From the NCBI GenBank assembly GCA_938003595.1, contig CALKYH010000318.1:1-26328 (forward strand): 26,328 bases of DNA, written 5' to 3'. Both the position numbers and the translations under genes were made by a program. The DNA comes from an uncultured bacterium. GTDB taxonomy: Bacteria > Planctomycetota > Phycisphaerae > Phycisphaerales > UBA1924. This document shows, piece by piece, positions 7,277-15,023 of this stretch. Under the pieces are notes generated by a model. The model was not told the origin of the DNA, did no database searches, and was given only the letters and a program-made list of their open reading frames with translations. Position 1 is the stretch's first letter. The number at the start of each line of letters is the position of its first letter.

Positions 7277-7510
7277 TCAGTCCCGTCGCTCCATCGCGCG
7301 GAGCAGCGCCTCGAACTCCTCCCGGCACTCCGGGCACACCTCGATGTGCTGGCGAAGCGACCGGAGCAGCTCGGGCGTGTCCACGGCGGCGCCGTGACGC
7401 TCGACGAGCGCCGCGAGATGGCGGTGGAACACCTCGCAATCCACCTCCTCCGGCGCGGTGGAGGCGAGAAGCCGTGCGAGTTCTGCGAGTTGGGCGCGCG
7501 AGAGTTCCAC
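7277..7510 (-). CDS. Small anti-sigma factor (zinc-finger-like)
   Basis: 77-aa protein encoded directly after the sigma-factor gene. It contains H55-x3-C59-x2-C62, the Hx3CxxC core of zinc-binding anti-sigma (ZAS) domains, plus C25 upstream as a possible further ligand. It has no membrane segment, so it would be a soluble anti-sigma factor holding the adjacent ECF sigma, with cysteines that could respond to oxidants. I prefer GTG 7510 as start because AAGAGG ends 5 nt before it. GTG 7516, which overlaps the sigma stop codon as GTGA, lacks a properly spaced ribosome site. Pairing of an ECF sigma with a cognate downstream anti-sigma is a common arrangement. Function is inferred from motif and position, since the sequence outside the motif is not distinctive. 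Confidence 0.7.
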   Translation of the reverse strand: MELSRAQLAELARLLASTAPEEVDCEVFHRHLAALVERHGAAVDTPELLRSLRQHIEVCPECREEFEALLRAMERRD

Positions 7511-7512
7511 GG

Positions 7513-8136
7513 TCACCTCTTGGTCCTGGCGGCGTTCGATGGGGGCGGTGCGGAGCGGGCCTGGTCCTGCTCCAGCGCAGCGCGGAGCTTCCGTCGTGCG
7601 TCGTGATGGAGCTTGTAAAGAGCGTTGGGAGTGATGCCCAGTTGCTCGGCGAGCACTGCGGTGGGCATCCCGGCGAGTTCGGCGAGGATCGCCGTCCGCT
7701 GTCGAGGGGTCAGGTGCGTCTCGATGGCGCGCTCGAGCCGGGCGATCTCGTCGGCGCGGACGAGCGCGTCGCCCGGGTCGCTCTCGGCGCGCGTGCTCCG
7801 GGGGCTTGGGCGGTCCACCTCGAGGTCCGCCAGAGATCGATCGCCCCAGCGTCGGCGTCGGAGTTCGGTCATCGCGACGCGGATGGCGATCGCGAGCGCC
7901 CAGGTCGTGAACCGGCTGCGGCCCTCGAAGCTCTCGAGCCGGTCGAGAATTCGGATGACGCTGGCCTGCGCGAAGTCCTCGAGATCGGCGTCCGAGACGC
8001 CGGGCCGCCCCGCCAGCGCCCGCCGCAAACCGCCCACGACATACGACCGCAGCGCGACGACCGTCTCGGCCCGGGCTGGCGCTTCGCGCAGCTCGGACAG
8101 CCATTGCTCGTCGGACCTGGGTTCCTCTTGGACCAT
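7513..8136 (-). CDS. ECF-type RNA polymerase sigma factor
   Basis: 207-aa sigma-70 family factor of the extracytoplasmic-function type, having only regions 2 and 4. Region 2 runs about residues 25-97 (LEDFAQASVIRILDRLESF and the RFTTWALAIA -10 recognition helix region). Region 4 runs about 135-190 (LTPRQRTAIL, then the AEQLGITPNALYKLHHDARRKL helix-turn-helix that would contact the -35 element). A Ser/Pro/Arg-rich linker joins them. ATG 8136 is preceded by AGG with 6-nt spacing. The anti-sigma gene begins at its 3' end, followed by the AhpD-like and YHS genes, a likely regulon core. Cardiolipin synthase lies 79 nt upstream on the same strand and may or may not share the transcript. The signal sensed is unknown. 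Confidence 0.88.
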   Translation of the reverse strand: MVQEEPRSDEQWLSELREAPARAETVVALRSYVVGGLRRALAGRPGVSDADLEDFAQASVIRILDRLESFEGRSRFTTWALAIAIRVAMTELRRRRWGDRSLADLEVDRPSPRSTRAESDPGDALVRADEIARLERAIETHLTPRQRTAILAELAGMPTAVLAEQLGITPNALYKLHHDARRKLRAALEQDQARSAPPPSNAARTKR

Positions 8137-8177
8137 GTCGGGCCTGTCGGTGATGGGACGCGCCGAGGGCGGCCGGC

Positions 8178-8199
8178 CTTACGCCCGCGTCTCCGTAAG
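8178..8199 (-). promoter_or_regulatory. Inverted repeat in the sigma-factor leader
   Basis: CTTACG (8178-8183) and CGTAAG (8194-8199), separated by 10 nt, lie 41 nt upstream of the sigma-factor start codon in an otherwise plain GC-rich spacer. It may be a regulator site or part of an autoregulated promoter. Only the symmetry itself is seen. Confidence 0.3.
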
Positions 8200-8215
8200 A
8201 ATTGTCCCCATCAAC

Positions 8216-9670
8216 CTACAGCAGGGGGCCCAGCATGGCGATCGTGTTGTTCCAGAGCTGGCGGCGGAGCGGCCACCGCCCGACCTGATCCAGGGTCACG
8301 GGGGTGGACGACGCGAGGTACTGATCCTGGCGCCCTCGCACCTGCCCCGTGAGGCCGGGGTCGGCGACGAGGATGTTGTTCTCGTAGTTGAGCTCGAAGC
8401 TGCGCCGGTCCATATTCGCCGAGCCGATGAGCGTGATCTGTCCGTCGATGGTCATGGACTTGGTGTGCAGCAGCCCGCCCTGGTACTCGAAGATCTTGAC
8501 CCCCGCGGCCAGCAGCCCTGCGTAGTAACTATGGCTCGCCGCGGCGACGATCCAGGAGTCATTCCGCGCCGGGAAGATGATGGTGGTGTCGACGCCTCGG
8601 CGCGCGGCGGCGCAGAGAGCGTCCTGCATCGACTCCGTGGGCACATAGTACGGGGTGGTGACCACCATCTCGCGCCGCGCCGTGTACAGCAGCGTCTCGA
8701 ACATCTCCGGCATCGCCGAGTAACGGACCGTCGGGCCGGTGCCGAAGGCCACGGCGGCGAAGCCCGGGCGGGACGCCTCCACAGGCCGGAGCAGCGCTTC
8801 CTCGACATCGTCGTCGTTCTGCATGTTCCAGTCGCTGGCGAACAGCAACTGGTTCTGTCGGGCGATCGGGCCTTCGAAGCGGACCACGGCGTCTACCCAG
8901 GGGGCGTACTTGGCCTTCACCAGGAACTCGGGGTCGGCGCAGTTCTGGCTGCCGCAGTAGGTGATCCGGTTGTCGATAACGAGGATCTTGCGGTGGTTCC
9001 GCAGATCGATGCGCCCGTGCAGCGGCCGCAGGAGCGGGTTGCCGATGGGCAGCGCCACCGCGACATGCACGCCCGCCTGCTTCATGTCCCGCCAGAGCGG
9101 CGATCGGATCATGTCGCGCGAGCCGAGACCGTCGGCCATCGCGCGACAGGTGACGCCCCGCGCCGCGGCCCGCTGGAGGGCCTCGGCGATCCGCCGGCCG
9201 TTGTGGTCGTTGAGCCAGATGTAGAAGATCAGATGCACATGGTCGGTGGCCGCGTCGATGTCGGCGACCATGGAGAGAATCGCGGCGTTGGAGTCCTCCA
9301 TCAGGCGGGCGGCGTTTCCCCCGATGGGCGCGAAGCCGTTGATGGACTGCGCGGTGCGGAAGGCGTGGCCGTAGTCCTCGGAGAGATCGGGGCGGAGCGC
9401 CGGCGCGTCCATGCCGGGGATGTCCGTCGGCTTGGGCAGCGCCGCGACCACGCGGCGGGCGCGCTCGACCCGCCGGCGGCCGATGCTGATCTCGCCGAAG
9501 AGGATGTAGGCGATCATCCCCGCGACCGGGACCGAGAGGATCACGACGATCCAGGCGACCCTCGACGCCGGCTCGCGGTGAGGGCGCAGCAGCGCGCGCA
9601 CCACGAGCGCCGCCTGCAGGACCACATGGAGCAACGCGACGATCGCGGACTTGGTGAGAAAATCGTGCAT
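8216..9670 (-). CDS. cls: Cardiolipin synthase (phospholipase D superfamily)
   Basis: 484-aa membrane enzyme that joins two phosphatidylglycerol molecules to form cardiolipin and glycerol (the standard bacterial ClsA-type reaction). Two N-terminal membrane helices lie at about 7-27 and 37-58. Both HKD motifs are complete: H226-K228-D233 with GSQN, and H402-K404-D409 with GSANMDRRS followed by ELNYE. Length and layout match the ClsA family. The open frame extends to 10081, but I start at ATG 9670: the hydrophobic helix follows directly, GGAG lies 10 nt upstream, and the upstream extension crosses the divergent gene and has no Cls similarity. It is followed after 79 nt by the sigma-factor gene and is divergent from the repeat protein at 9930. 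Confidence 0.93.
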   Translation of the reverse strand: MHDFLTKSAIVALLHVVLQAALVVRALLRPHREPASRVAWIVVILSVPVAGMIAYILFGEISIGRRRVERARRVVAALPKPTDIPGMDAPALRPDLSEDYGHAFRTAQSINGFAPIGGNAARLMEDSNAAILSMVADIDAATDHVHLIFYIWLNDHNGRRIAEALQRAAARGVTCRAMADGLGSRDMIRSPLWRDMKQAGVHVAVALPIGNPLLRPLHGRIDLRNHRKILVIDNRITYCGSQNCADPEFLVKAKYAPWVDAVVRFEGPIARQNQLLFASDWNMQNDDDVEEALLRPVEASRPGFAAVAFGTGPTVRYSAMPEMFETLLYTARREMVVTTPYYVPTESMQDALCAAARRGVDTTIIFPARNDSWIVAAASHSYYAGLLAAGVKIFEYQGGLLHTKSMTIDGQITLIGSANMDRRSFELNYENNILVADPGLTGQVRGRQDQYLASSTPVTLDQVGRWPLRRQLWNNTIAMLGPLL

Positions 9671-9731
9671 GCCTCGGAGACTCCGGGTGGCGGGCAGCGC
9701 GGCGAACGAGGCGCCCAATGTAACTGGGGCG

Positions 9732-9778
9732 CTGGGGCCGGGATCAACCACTCTCCCTGTCCTTGCCCAAGGCCCCAG
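9732..9778. repeat. Inverted repeat in the cls / surface-protein intergenic region
   Basis: CTGGGGCC (9732-9739) and GGCCCCAG (9771-9778) are perfect 8-bp inverted arms around a 31-nt loop, followed on the + strand by AAAAATG. A smaller repeat, GCGCCC (9711-9716) / GGGCGC (9727-9732), lies beside it. The 259-nt spacer between the divergent genes (9671-9929) should contain both promoters; I could not assign clear -35/-10 boxes. Function unknown. Confidence 0.35.
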
Positions 9779-9929
9779 AAAAATGTCGGAACCGCAACGC
9801 CGGGCCCATGGTTCCCCTGTCGAGCGGGGCGCTGACGCTGGATTTCTATTGAAGCGCCCCGACTCCGGAGGTACCTTGATCTGAATCGCCCGCCGAGCCT
9901 TCCGCGGCGGCGTCGAGGGAGAAACACGC

Positions 9930-11045
9930 GTGTCCACATCCTGCCGTCGCCCCCGTTGCGCTCGTTCGTCGATCGTTTCGGCGTTCCTGTTCGCCGTCGG
10001 CCTCTGTTCCTCCACCGCCCTGGGCGCGTGGACCTTCACCGACCTGCATCCGCCGAGCGCCACCTCGGCGTCGGTCGCCAACCATGTTGATGGTTCTCAG
10101 CAGGTGGGCTGGGCGGGCATGGGCACCTGGCGTGGCGGGATCTGGAACGGCGCCGCGAACACCTTCACGGACCTCACCCCCACCGGCGCGGGCGCGAACG
10201 CCAGCTTCCTGTGGGGCACGAGCAACGGGCAGCAGGCCGGCCGCGTCTCGTTCGACAGCGGCTTCACCTGGCAGGCGGCGGTCTGGTCGGGCACGGCGGC
10301 CTCGTATGTCAACATGCACCCGGGCGGCTGGGCGGAGTCTCGCGCCAACGCAGTCCAGAACGGCAACCAGGCGGGCTGGGTGCAGAACGGCACGACCTTC
10401 CACGCCGCGGCGTGGAGCGGCACGGCGGGCTCGTTCGTCGATCTCAACCCCGCCGGCGCGTCCGGGTCCACCGCGTGGGCCGTGCACGGCAACCAACAGG
10501 GCGGCGTCGCCGACACCAACGCGGGCTTCGAGCGAGCGGCGCTGTGGAGCGGCTCCGCGGCCAGCTATGTGGACATCACCCCCGGCGCGGCGACCGCGGG
10601 GTGGGTGCGAGGCATGGCCGCGGGACAACAGGTGGGCCACGCCGTCATCGGCGGCAACCAGCACGCGGCGCTCTGGAGCGGCACAGCGGCGAGTTTCATC
10701 GATCTGAATCCGGCCGGCGCCGCGAGTTCTTACGCGTGGGGCGTCTTCGGCGGCTTCCAGGTGGGGACCGCCAACTTCGCCGGCATCGACCACGCCGTGC
10801 TTTGGGCGGGCAGCGCGGGCAGCGTGGTGGACCTGCACAGCTTCATCCCCGGCTCCTACGGCGCCATCGCCAGCAACGCGCGGGGCGTCTGGACCGACGG
10901 ATTCGGCAACATCACCGTGGTCGGCGAGTACTTCGACGGGACCTTCATCAGCCGGGCCGCGATGTGGCAGTTCACCATTCCCGCGCCCGGCGCCGTGTCG
11001 CTTACGCTGATCGCCGGGATCGGCCTTGCGCGCCGTCGGCGCTGA
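9930..11045 (+). CDS. Secreted repeat protein, probable seven-bladed propeller with PEP-CTERM-like tail
   Basis: 371-aa exported protein. A signal peptide is clear: basic n-region (RRPRCARS), hydrophobic core (about 15-29), cleavage near ALGA-W34. Residues 34-340 hold seven repeats of about 43 aa. Each has an x-[FV]-x-DL-x-P-x-GA strand, an N-x-Q-x-G-x turn and an [AH]-A-[AV]-LWSGTAAS strand; the repeat Asp positions are about 38, 81, (129), 171, 215, 258 and 301. The pattern resembles HAF-type extracellular repeats, and seven units suggest a beta-propeller. The C-terminus has IPAPG, then a hydrophobic stretch and a final RRRR, the plan of PEP-CTERM-like sorting signals. GTG 9930 has AGGGAGA about 7 nt upstream. 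It ends only 11 nt from the ccoS stop on the opposite strand. No enzyme motif is visible; a surface or matrix role is inferred. Confidence 0.75.
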   Translation: MSTSCRRPRCARSSIVSAFLFAVGLCSSTALGAWTFTDLHPPSATSASVANHVDGSQQVGWAGMGTWRGGIWNGAANTFTDLTPTGAGANASFLWGTSNGQQAGRVSFDSGFTWQAAVWSGTAASYVNMHPGGWAESRANAVQNGNQAGWVQNGTTFHAAAWSGTAGSFVDLNPAGASGSTAWAVHGNQQGGVADTNAGFERAALWSGSAASYVDITPGAATAGWVRGMAAGQQVGHAVIGGNQHAALWSGTAASFIDLNPAGAASSYAWGVFGGFQVGTANFAGIDHAVLWAGSAGSVVDLHSFIPGSYGAIASNARGVWTDGFGNITVVGEYFDGTFISRAAMWQFTIPAPGAVSLTLIAGIGLARRRR

Positions 11046-11056
11046 CCCGCGGCGGC

Positions 11057-11227
11057 TCAGACCTTTGCCCCGTCCTCCGGTGCGCCCTCATCATCATCGA
11101 ACAGCATCCGCACCGGCGGCGTCGCCATGTCGTCCATCTCTCCGCGGCGGACCGCCCAGATGAACGCCGCCACGAAGATCCCTCCGAGCAGCAGGGCGGC
11201 GGGCACGGCGACGAACAGGACCGACAC
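11057..11227 (-). CDS. ccoS: cbb3 oxidase maturation protein CcoS
   Basis: 56-aa single-pass membrane protein. It begins MSVLFVAVPAALLLGG, continues with the transmembrane helix ending FIWAVRRGEMDDMATP, and has the RMLFDDDE segment near the end. The FxWAVRxGxxDD-P-xRxLxDD pattern is diagnostic of CcoS, which is needed to insert cofactors (haem b and CuB) into cbb3 oxidase. GTG 11227 has AGGAG 7 nt upstream; that site overlaps the TAG stop of ccoI, so the two genes are tightly coupled. It is the last gene of the cco operon, and its stop is 11 nt from the convergent surface-protein gene. No separate terminator is visible between them. Confidence 0.93.
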   Translation of the reverse strand: MSVLFVAVPAALLLGGIFVAAFIWAVRRGEMDDMATPPVRMLFDDDEGAPEDGAKV

Positions 11228-11237
11228 GCTCGATCTC

Positions 11238-13751
11238 CTACGCCGGAGACTTGTCCGGGGGCGCGAAGGTGCGGGAGCGGAACGCGACGCCGATGACCGT
11301 CAAGGACGACATCGGCATCAGCACCGCTGCGACGAGCGGGCTCAGGTGGCCCGACATCGCCATGGCGACGACAACGACATTATAGACCAGCGACGCCGCC
11401 AGGGCCGCACGGATCACCTGCATCGTCCGGCGCGCGCCGCTGAGCAACTCCACCAGCGGCGCCAGCCCGTCGCGCGACAGGTACACGCCCGCCGCGTCCA
11501 GGCTCGCCTCCGTCCCGCCGCTCACCGCGACGCCCACCGTCGAAGCCGCGAGCGCCGCGGCGTCATTCACTCCGTCCCCCACCATCACCACCGGCCGCCG
11601 ACCCCGCGTCGGCCCGGACAACGCCGCTCGGACCGCGTCCAGTTTCGACTCCGGACTCATCCCGCCGCGGCAATGCTCAGGTTCGATCCCCAGCGCCAGC
11701 GCCACTCTCGCCACGACGCGCGGATCGTCGCCGGACAGCACGCCGACCTCCCAGCCCGCGGCGCGGAGCGACTCGACGGCCTCCGCGGCGCCGTCTCGCA
11801 CGGGGTCGCCAAGCCCGGCGGCGGCGACCGCCACGCCGTCCTCGGCGATCAACACCGGCGTGAGCCCATCGTCCGCGCAGCGCGACTCGAACGCCGTGAG
11901 CCACGCCGGGATCGCGGCTCCCCGGCGCTCGATGAACGCCCGGCTGCCGATCGCCACGCTCCGGCCTTCCACCTCACCCACTACGCCGCCGCCGAGACTA
12001 TGTCGAACCTCCGCGGCCAGCGTCGCGCCGCCGGGATCCATCTCCGCCAGCGCCCGCGCCACCGGGTGCGCACAGCCGCGCTCCAAGGCCGCGACGCGAC
12101 TCCGGAGCTCCTGGGGCCCAGTCCATCGCACGACGGCCATTCGCCCCTGCGTGATCGTGCCCGTCTTGTCGAGCAGCAAGATGCCGGGCGTCGCCAGCGC
12201 CTCAAGCATCTCGCCGCCCTTGATCAGGATGCCACGTCGTGCCGCCCGCCCCAAGGAGGCGATGACCGACAGCGGCGTCGCCATGCCCAGGGCGCACGGG
12301 CAGGTGACAATGAGCAGGGCCGCCGCGTTGTCCACGGCTCGGGATGGATCGATCGCCAGCCACACGCCCGCCGTCAGCGCCGCGAGCGCCAGCACGACGC
12401 CGACGAACACGCCCGAGATCCGATCGGCCAGTCGCACGATCGGGGCGCGCTCGCGAGCGCTCTCGTCCACCAGTCGCATGATCCGCCCGGCGCGCGTCGC
12501 CTCGCCTGTTGCGGTCGCGCGGATGCGAATCGTCGAGGTCAGGTTCGCCGCGCCCGCCAGCGCCCGCGATCCCGGTCCGACCGCCACGGGAATCGACTCA
12601 CCCGTGAGGAACGACTCGTTCATGTCCGACTCGCCCTGCACCACCTCTCCATCCACCGGCGTCGACTCATTCGGCCGCACCTCCACCACCGCGCCGGGCG
12701 CCAGCGACTCGACCGCGACCGTTCGAGCGACGCCGTCGTCGCCGATGAGCGTCGCTGCGCTCGGCGTCAGCGAGTGCAGCCGCTCGAGGGCGTCTGTCGC
12801 GCGGCGCTGCTGCTGGCGCTGCAGCCATCGACCCAGCAGCAGCAGGAAGACCAGCGTCACCAGCGTGTCGAAGTAGACCTCGCCGGCGCCGAGCGCCGTG
12901 TTGACCAGGCCGTACGCCAGCCCCACGGCGAGCCCGACCGCGATCGGGACATCCATGTTCATCCGCCCTGAGCGCAGCCCGCCGATGGCGCCGCGGAAGA
13001 ACACGCGCCCCGGCCAGAACACCGAGAGCGTCCCCAGCCCAGCGCACACCCAGCGGAACAGCGTCAGATGCGCCGGCTCGATGCCCGTCGCGCCGCCGGC
13101 ATAGATCGATAGCGACGCCAGCATGACATTCGCCGCGATGGCGCCCGCCACGCCGATCCGCACGAGCATCGCGCGATCCTCGCGCCGACGGATACGACGC
13201 CGCTCCTCTCCCCGCGCCGCGTGGGCCCGGTACCCGAGGGAGCCGATCACGCCCGCCACCTGCGAGAGCGACACGGCGTCCGGACGCCAATCGATGTGCA
13301 GCCGGCCCCGGCCCAGGTCCACCCGGACCTGCTCAACACCAGGGCACAGCGACGGCGTGCGCTCCAGCAGCCAGACACACGCCGCACAGTGGATATTCTC
13401 CACCAGCAGATCGACGCTCCGGCGACTTCGTCCGTCCACCCCCGCGCTGTCGCGGCAATGCGCGGCGAGAAAGCCCGGGTCGTCGAATACGGCGAACTCA
13501 CTGGCGACCTCCGTCGCCGGTCGGCGCTCGGCCCCCAGCCGCTCGCGAAGCGAATAGAACCCCTCCAGCCCGCCGCCACGGATCACCCGGCGCGCCGTCT
13601 CGCAGCCGGAGCAGCAGAACTGCTCGCTCGCGCCCTCCCGCACCAGCCCCTGCGGCACCGGAAGCCCGCAGTGCGCGCAGCCGAGAGCTGCCGCCGCCTC
13701 CGCTCCGCTCGCCCCCCGAGCCCACGCATGCTGTTCAGCGATGCTCGACAT
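11238..13751 (-). CDS. ccoI: Copper-transporting P1B-type ATPase CcoI
   Basis: 837-aa P-type ATPase expected to export Cu+ across the inner membrane for the CuB centre of cbb3 oxidase. The N-terminus has the CcoI-type cysteine cluster C25-x2-C28 (CAHCGLP) and FCCSGC (45-50), then an HMA domain with CAAC at 122-125. Transmembrane helices follow. The TGES actuator motif, the CPC metal site (C484-P485-C486, in TCPCALGMATP), the phosphorylated D528 in DKTGTIT and the GDGVNDAAAL hinge are all intact. The frame is open to 13883; I start at ATG 13751, which begins the conserved N-terminus and overlaps the end of the SafE-like gene by 17 nt. GGAGG lies 12 nt upstream, a little far. It is followed directly by ccoS. 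Family and role are strongly supported by the operon. Confidence 0.93.
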   Translation of the reverse strand: MSSIAEQHAWARGASGAEAAAALGCAHCGLPVPQGLVREGASEQFCCSGCETARRVIRGGGLEGFYSLRERLGAERRPATEVASEFAVFDDPGFLAAHCRDSAGVDGRSRRSVDLLVENIHCAACVWLLERTPSLCPGVEQVRVDLGRGRLHIDWRPDAVSLSQVAGVIGSLGYRAHAARGEERRRIRRREDRAMLVRIGVAGAIAANVMLASLSIYAGGATGIEPAHLTLFRWVCAGLGTLSVFWPGRVFFRGAIGGLRSGRMNMDVPIAVGLAVGLAYGLVNTALGAGEVYFDTLVTLVFLLLLGRWLQRQQQRRATDALERLHSLTPSAATLIGDDGVARTVAVESLAPGAVVEVRPNESTPVDGEVVQGESDMNESFLTGESIPVAVGPGSRALAGAANLTSTIRIRATATGEATRAGRIMRLVDESARERAPIVRLADRISGVFVGVVLALAALTAGVWLAIDPSRAVDNAAALLIVTCPCALGMATPLSVIASLGRAARRGILIKGGEMLEALATPGILLLDKTGTITQGRMAVVRWTGPQELRSRVAALERGCAHPVARALAEMDPGGATLAAEVRHSLGGGVVGEVEGRSVAIGSRAFIERRGAAIPAWLTAFESRCADDGLTPVLIAEDGVAVAAAGLGDPVRDGAAEAVESLRAAGWEVGVLSGDDPRVVARVALALGIEPEHCRGGMSPESKLDAVRAALSGPTRGRRPVVMVGDGVNDAAALAASTVGVAVSGGTEASLDAAGVYLSRDGLAPLVELLSGARRTMQVIRAALAASLVYNVVVVAMAMSGHLSPLVAAVLMPMSSLTVIGVAFRSRTFAPPDKSPA

Positions 13752-14517
13752 CGCAGCACGGCGCCTCCGATGAATCCAGGGATCGGACATGCTCGGCGGC
13801 GGCGGCCGCATCGAACTCCGCGGCGACCGACTCCGACGGCGAGAACGCCGGCAGCGTGATCCGGTGCACCGCCGTGTACACACCGACGCCCACCAGCGCC
13901 AGCGCCGTGAGCTCCGGCGCGAAGCGGCCGAACACGCCGGCGACGCGTTTGGCCCCGGCGCCCACCGCCACCAGCGCGGGGAGTGTGCCCGCCCAGAACA
14001 CCGCCATGGTGAGGGCCCCGAGCGCCGCGTCGCCCGTGCCCGCCGCCGTGATCACGAAGGCATACAACCAGCCGCACGGCAGGAGCGTCGTCAGGAGCCC
14101 GATGAGCCCAGCGCGGACGATCGGCGGCTTCGACGAGGCCAGGCGATGACCCCGCCCGAGCAGTCGCTCAAACGCCGCTGGCAGCCGCAGGCGCGGCACG
14201 CGCACCCCGCGCGTCCGCAGCAGCGTCGCGACGCCGAAGCCGATCATCATGGCCCCCGCCGCCGCGGCGGCGACTCGCTGCAGTCCGAGCATCGCGCCCG
14301 CGTTGTCCATCGCTGCGCCGAGCGCGCCCGCGACGGCGCCGAGCGCGACATAGGTCGCGAGCCGCCCGCCGTTGTAGGCCGCGTGCAGCGCCCACTCCGG
14401 CGGCCGGCGCTCCGACGGGGCCCCCACCGCGAACGCCACGAAGGCGCCGCACATCCCCGCGCAGTGCAGCGACCCCAGTAGCGACGCGGCGAACACGGCC
14501 CCGATCAGCGCGATCAT
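13735..14517 (-). CDS. SafE / DsbD_2-type membrane protein of the cco operon
   Basis: 260-aa polytopic membrane protein, about six hydrophobic segments, usually annotated 'sulfite exporter TauE/SafE' or cytochrome c biogenesis (DsbD_2) family. Signature cysteines are in the first helix, LLGSLHCAGMCG (C19, C23), and in LLPCGWLYAF (C148). Such proteins recur in cbb3 gene clusters and are suspected to serve copper or thiol handling; sulfite export is not shown. The C-terminal tail, about residues 225-260, is hydrophilic and ends in a vicinal pair C254-C255 followed by DVEH. ATG 14517 overlaps the ccoH stop as ATGA, and its 3' end overlaps ccoI by 17 nt, so it is embedded between two assembly genes. 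The biochemical role is uncertain. Confidence 0.78.
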   Translation of the reverse strand: MIALIGAVFAASLLGSLHCAGMCGAFVAFAVGAPSERRPPEWALHAAYNGGRLATYVALGAVAGALGAAMDNAGAMLGLQRVAAAAAGAMMIGFGVATLLRTRGVRVPRLRLPAAFERLLGRGHRLASSKPPIVRAGLIGLLTTLLPCGWLYAFVITAAGTGDAALGALTMAVFWAGTLPALVAVGAGAKRVAGVFGRFAPELTALALVGVGVYTAVHRITLPAFSPSESVAAEFDAAAAAEHVRSLDSSEAPCCDVEHR

Positions 14518-15023
14518 GGGAGCGACCCCCGTTCGGGGACGAGCTCCGGGATCATCCGCTGGACGACCGCGGTGAAGACCTCGTCGCCGCGGGTCGCGGT
14601 CACGCGGAACTCCCACAACCCGGCGCGCCCGATCTCGAGCGGCGCGCTGTATCGCCCCGGCTCCGCGGGCTCGAGCGCGAGCATCGTTCGATCGGATGCC
14701 CGAGCGTTGTGGAACGCCTCCACCGAGACCCTCGCCCCATCGATCGCGCCGCCCCGGGAGTCTGCAAGCGCCAGATCAAGCGACCCGGGCTCATCGCCGC
14801 CGCCCGGCGCGATCTCCACCTCGACGACCCATGCCAGTTCGGCGTTCCTCCGCTCCTGGGCCGCGGCCTCGTCCCAATGGACCGCCCGGTCGTAGTAGTT
14901 CGCCTCCACCGCGAAGGAGGGATCCGAGTGGGCGAAGTAGATCAGCAACCCGGCGCCCGTCAGGCTGATCAGCATGATGAAGCCCACCAGCCCGGGCCCG
15001 ATCATCCAGGTGTGACGAGTCAT
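14514..15023 (-). CDS. ccoH: cbb3 oxidase assembly protein CcoH (FixH)
   Basis: 169-aa protein with one N-terminal membrane helix (about 7-30) and a periplasmic beta-rich domain. Right after the helix comes HSDPSFAVEANYYDRAVHWD, the FixH/CcoH signature (xx-YYxxAxxWD). CcoH contacts CcoN and is needed for stable assembly of cbb3 oxidase. The later part (about 100-160) has the ...GRYSAPLEIGRAGLWEFRV... fold common to FixH. The open frame runs to 15584 inside ccoG, but ATG 15023, which shares one base with the ccoG stop (TGATG), gives the exact conserved N-terminus. Its stop overlaps the next start as ATGA. Both junctions point to translational coupling. Confidence 0.9.
   Translation of the reverse strand: MTRHTWMIGPGLVGFIMLISLTGAGLLIYFAHSDPSFAVEANYYDRAVHWDEAAAQERRNAELAWVVEVEIAPGGGDEPGSLDLALADSRGGAIDGARVSVEAFHNARASDRTMLALEPAEPGRYSAPLEIGRAGLWEFRVTATRGDEVFTAVVQRMIPELVPERGSLP

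Noticed and set aside
8216..10081. N-terminal extension of cardiolipin synthase up to 10081
   Set aside because: The extra 137 residues cross the divergent surface-protein gene and lack hydrophobic or Cls character; ATG 9670 gives the normal 484-aa enzyme.
11127..12971. 614-codon open frame on the + strand opposite ccoI
   Set aside because: Shadow of ccoI and ccoS; composition is Arg/His-rich and no family is recognisable.
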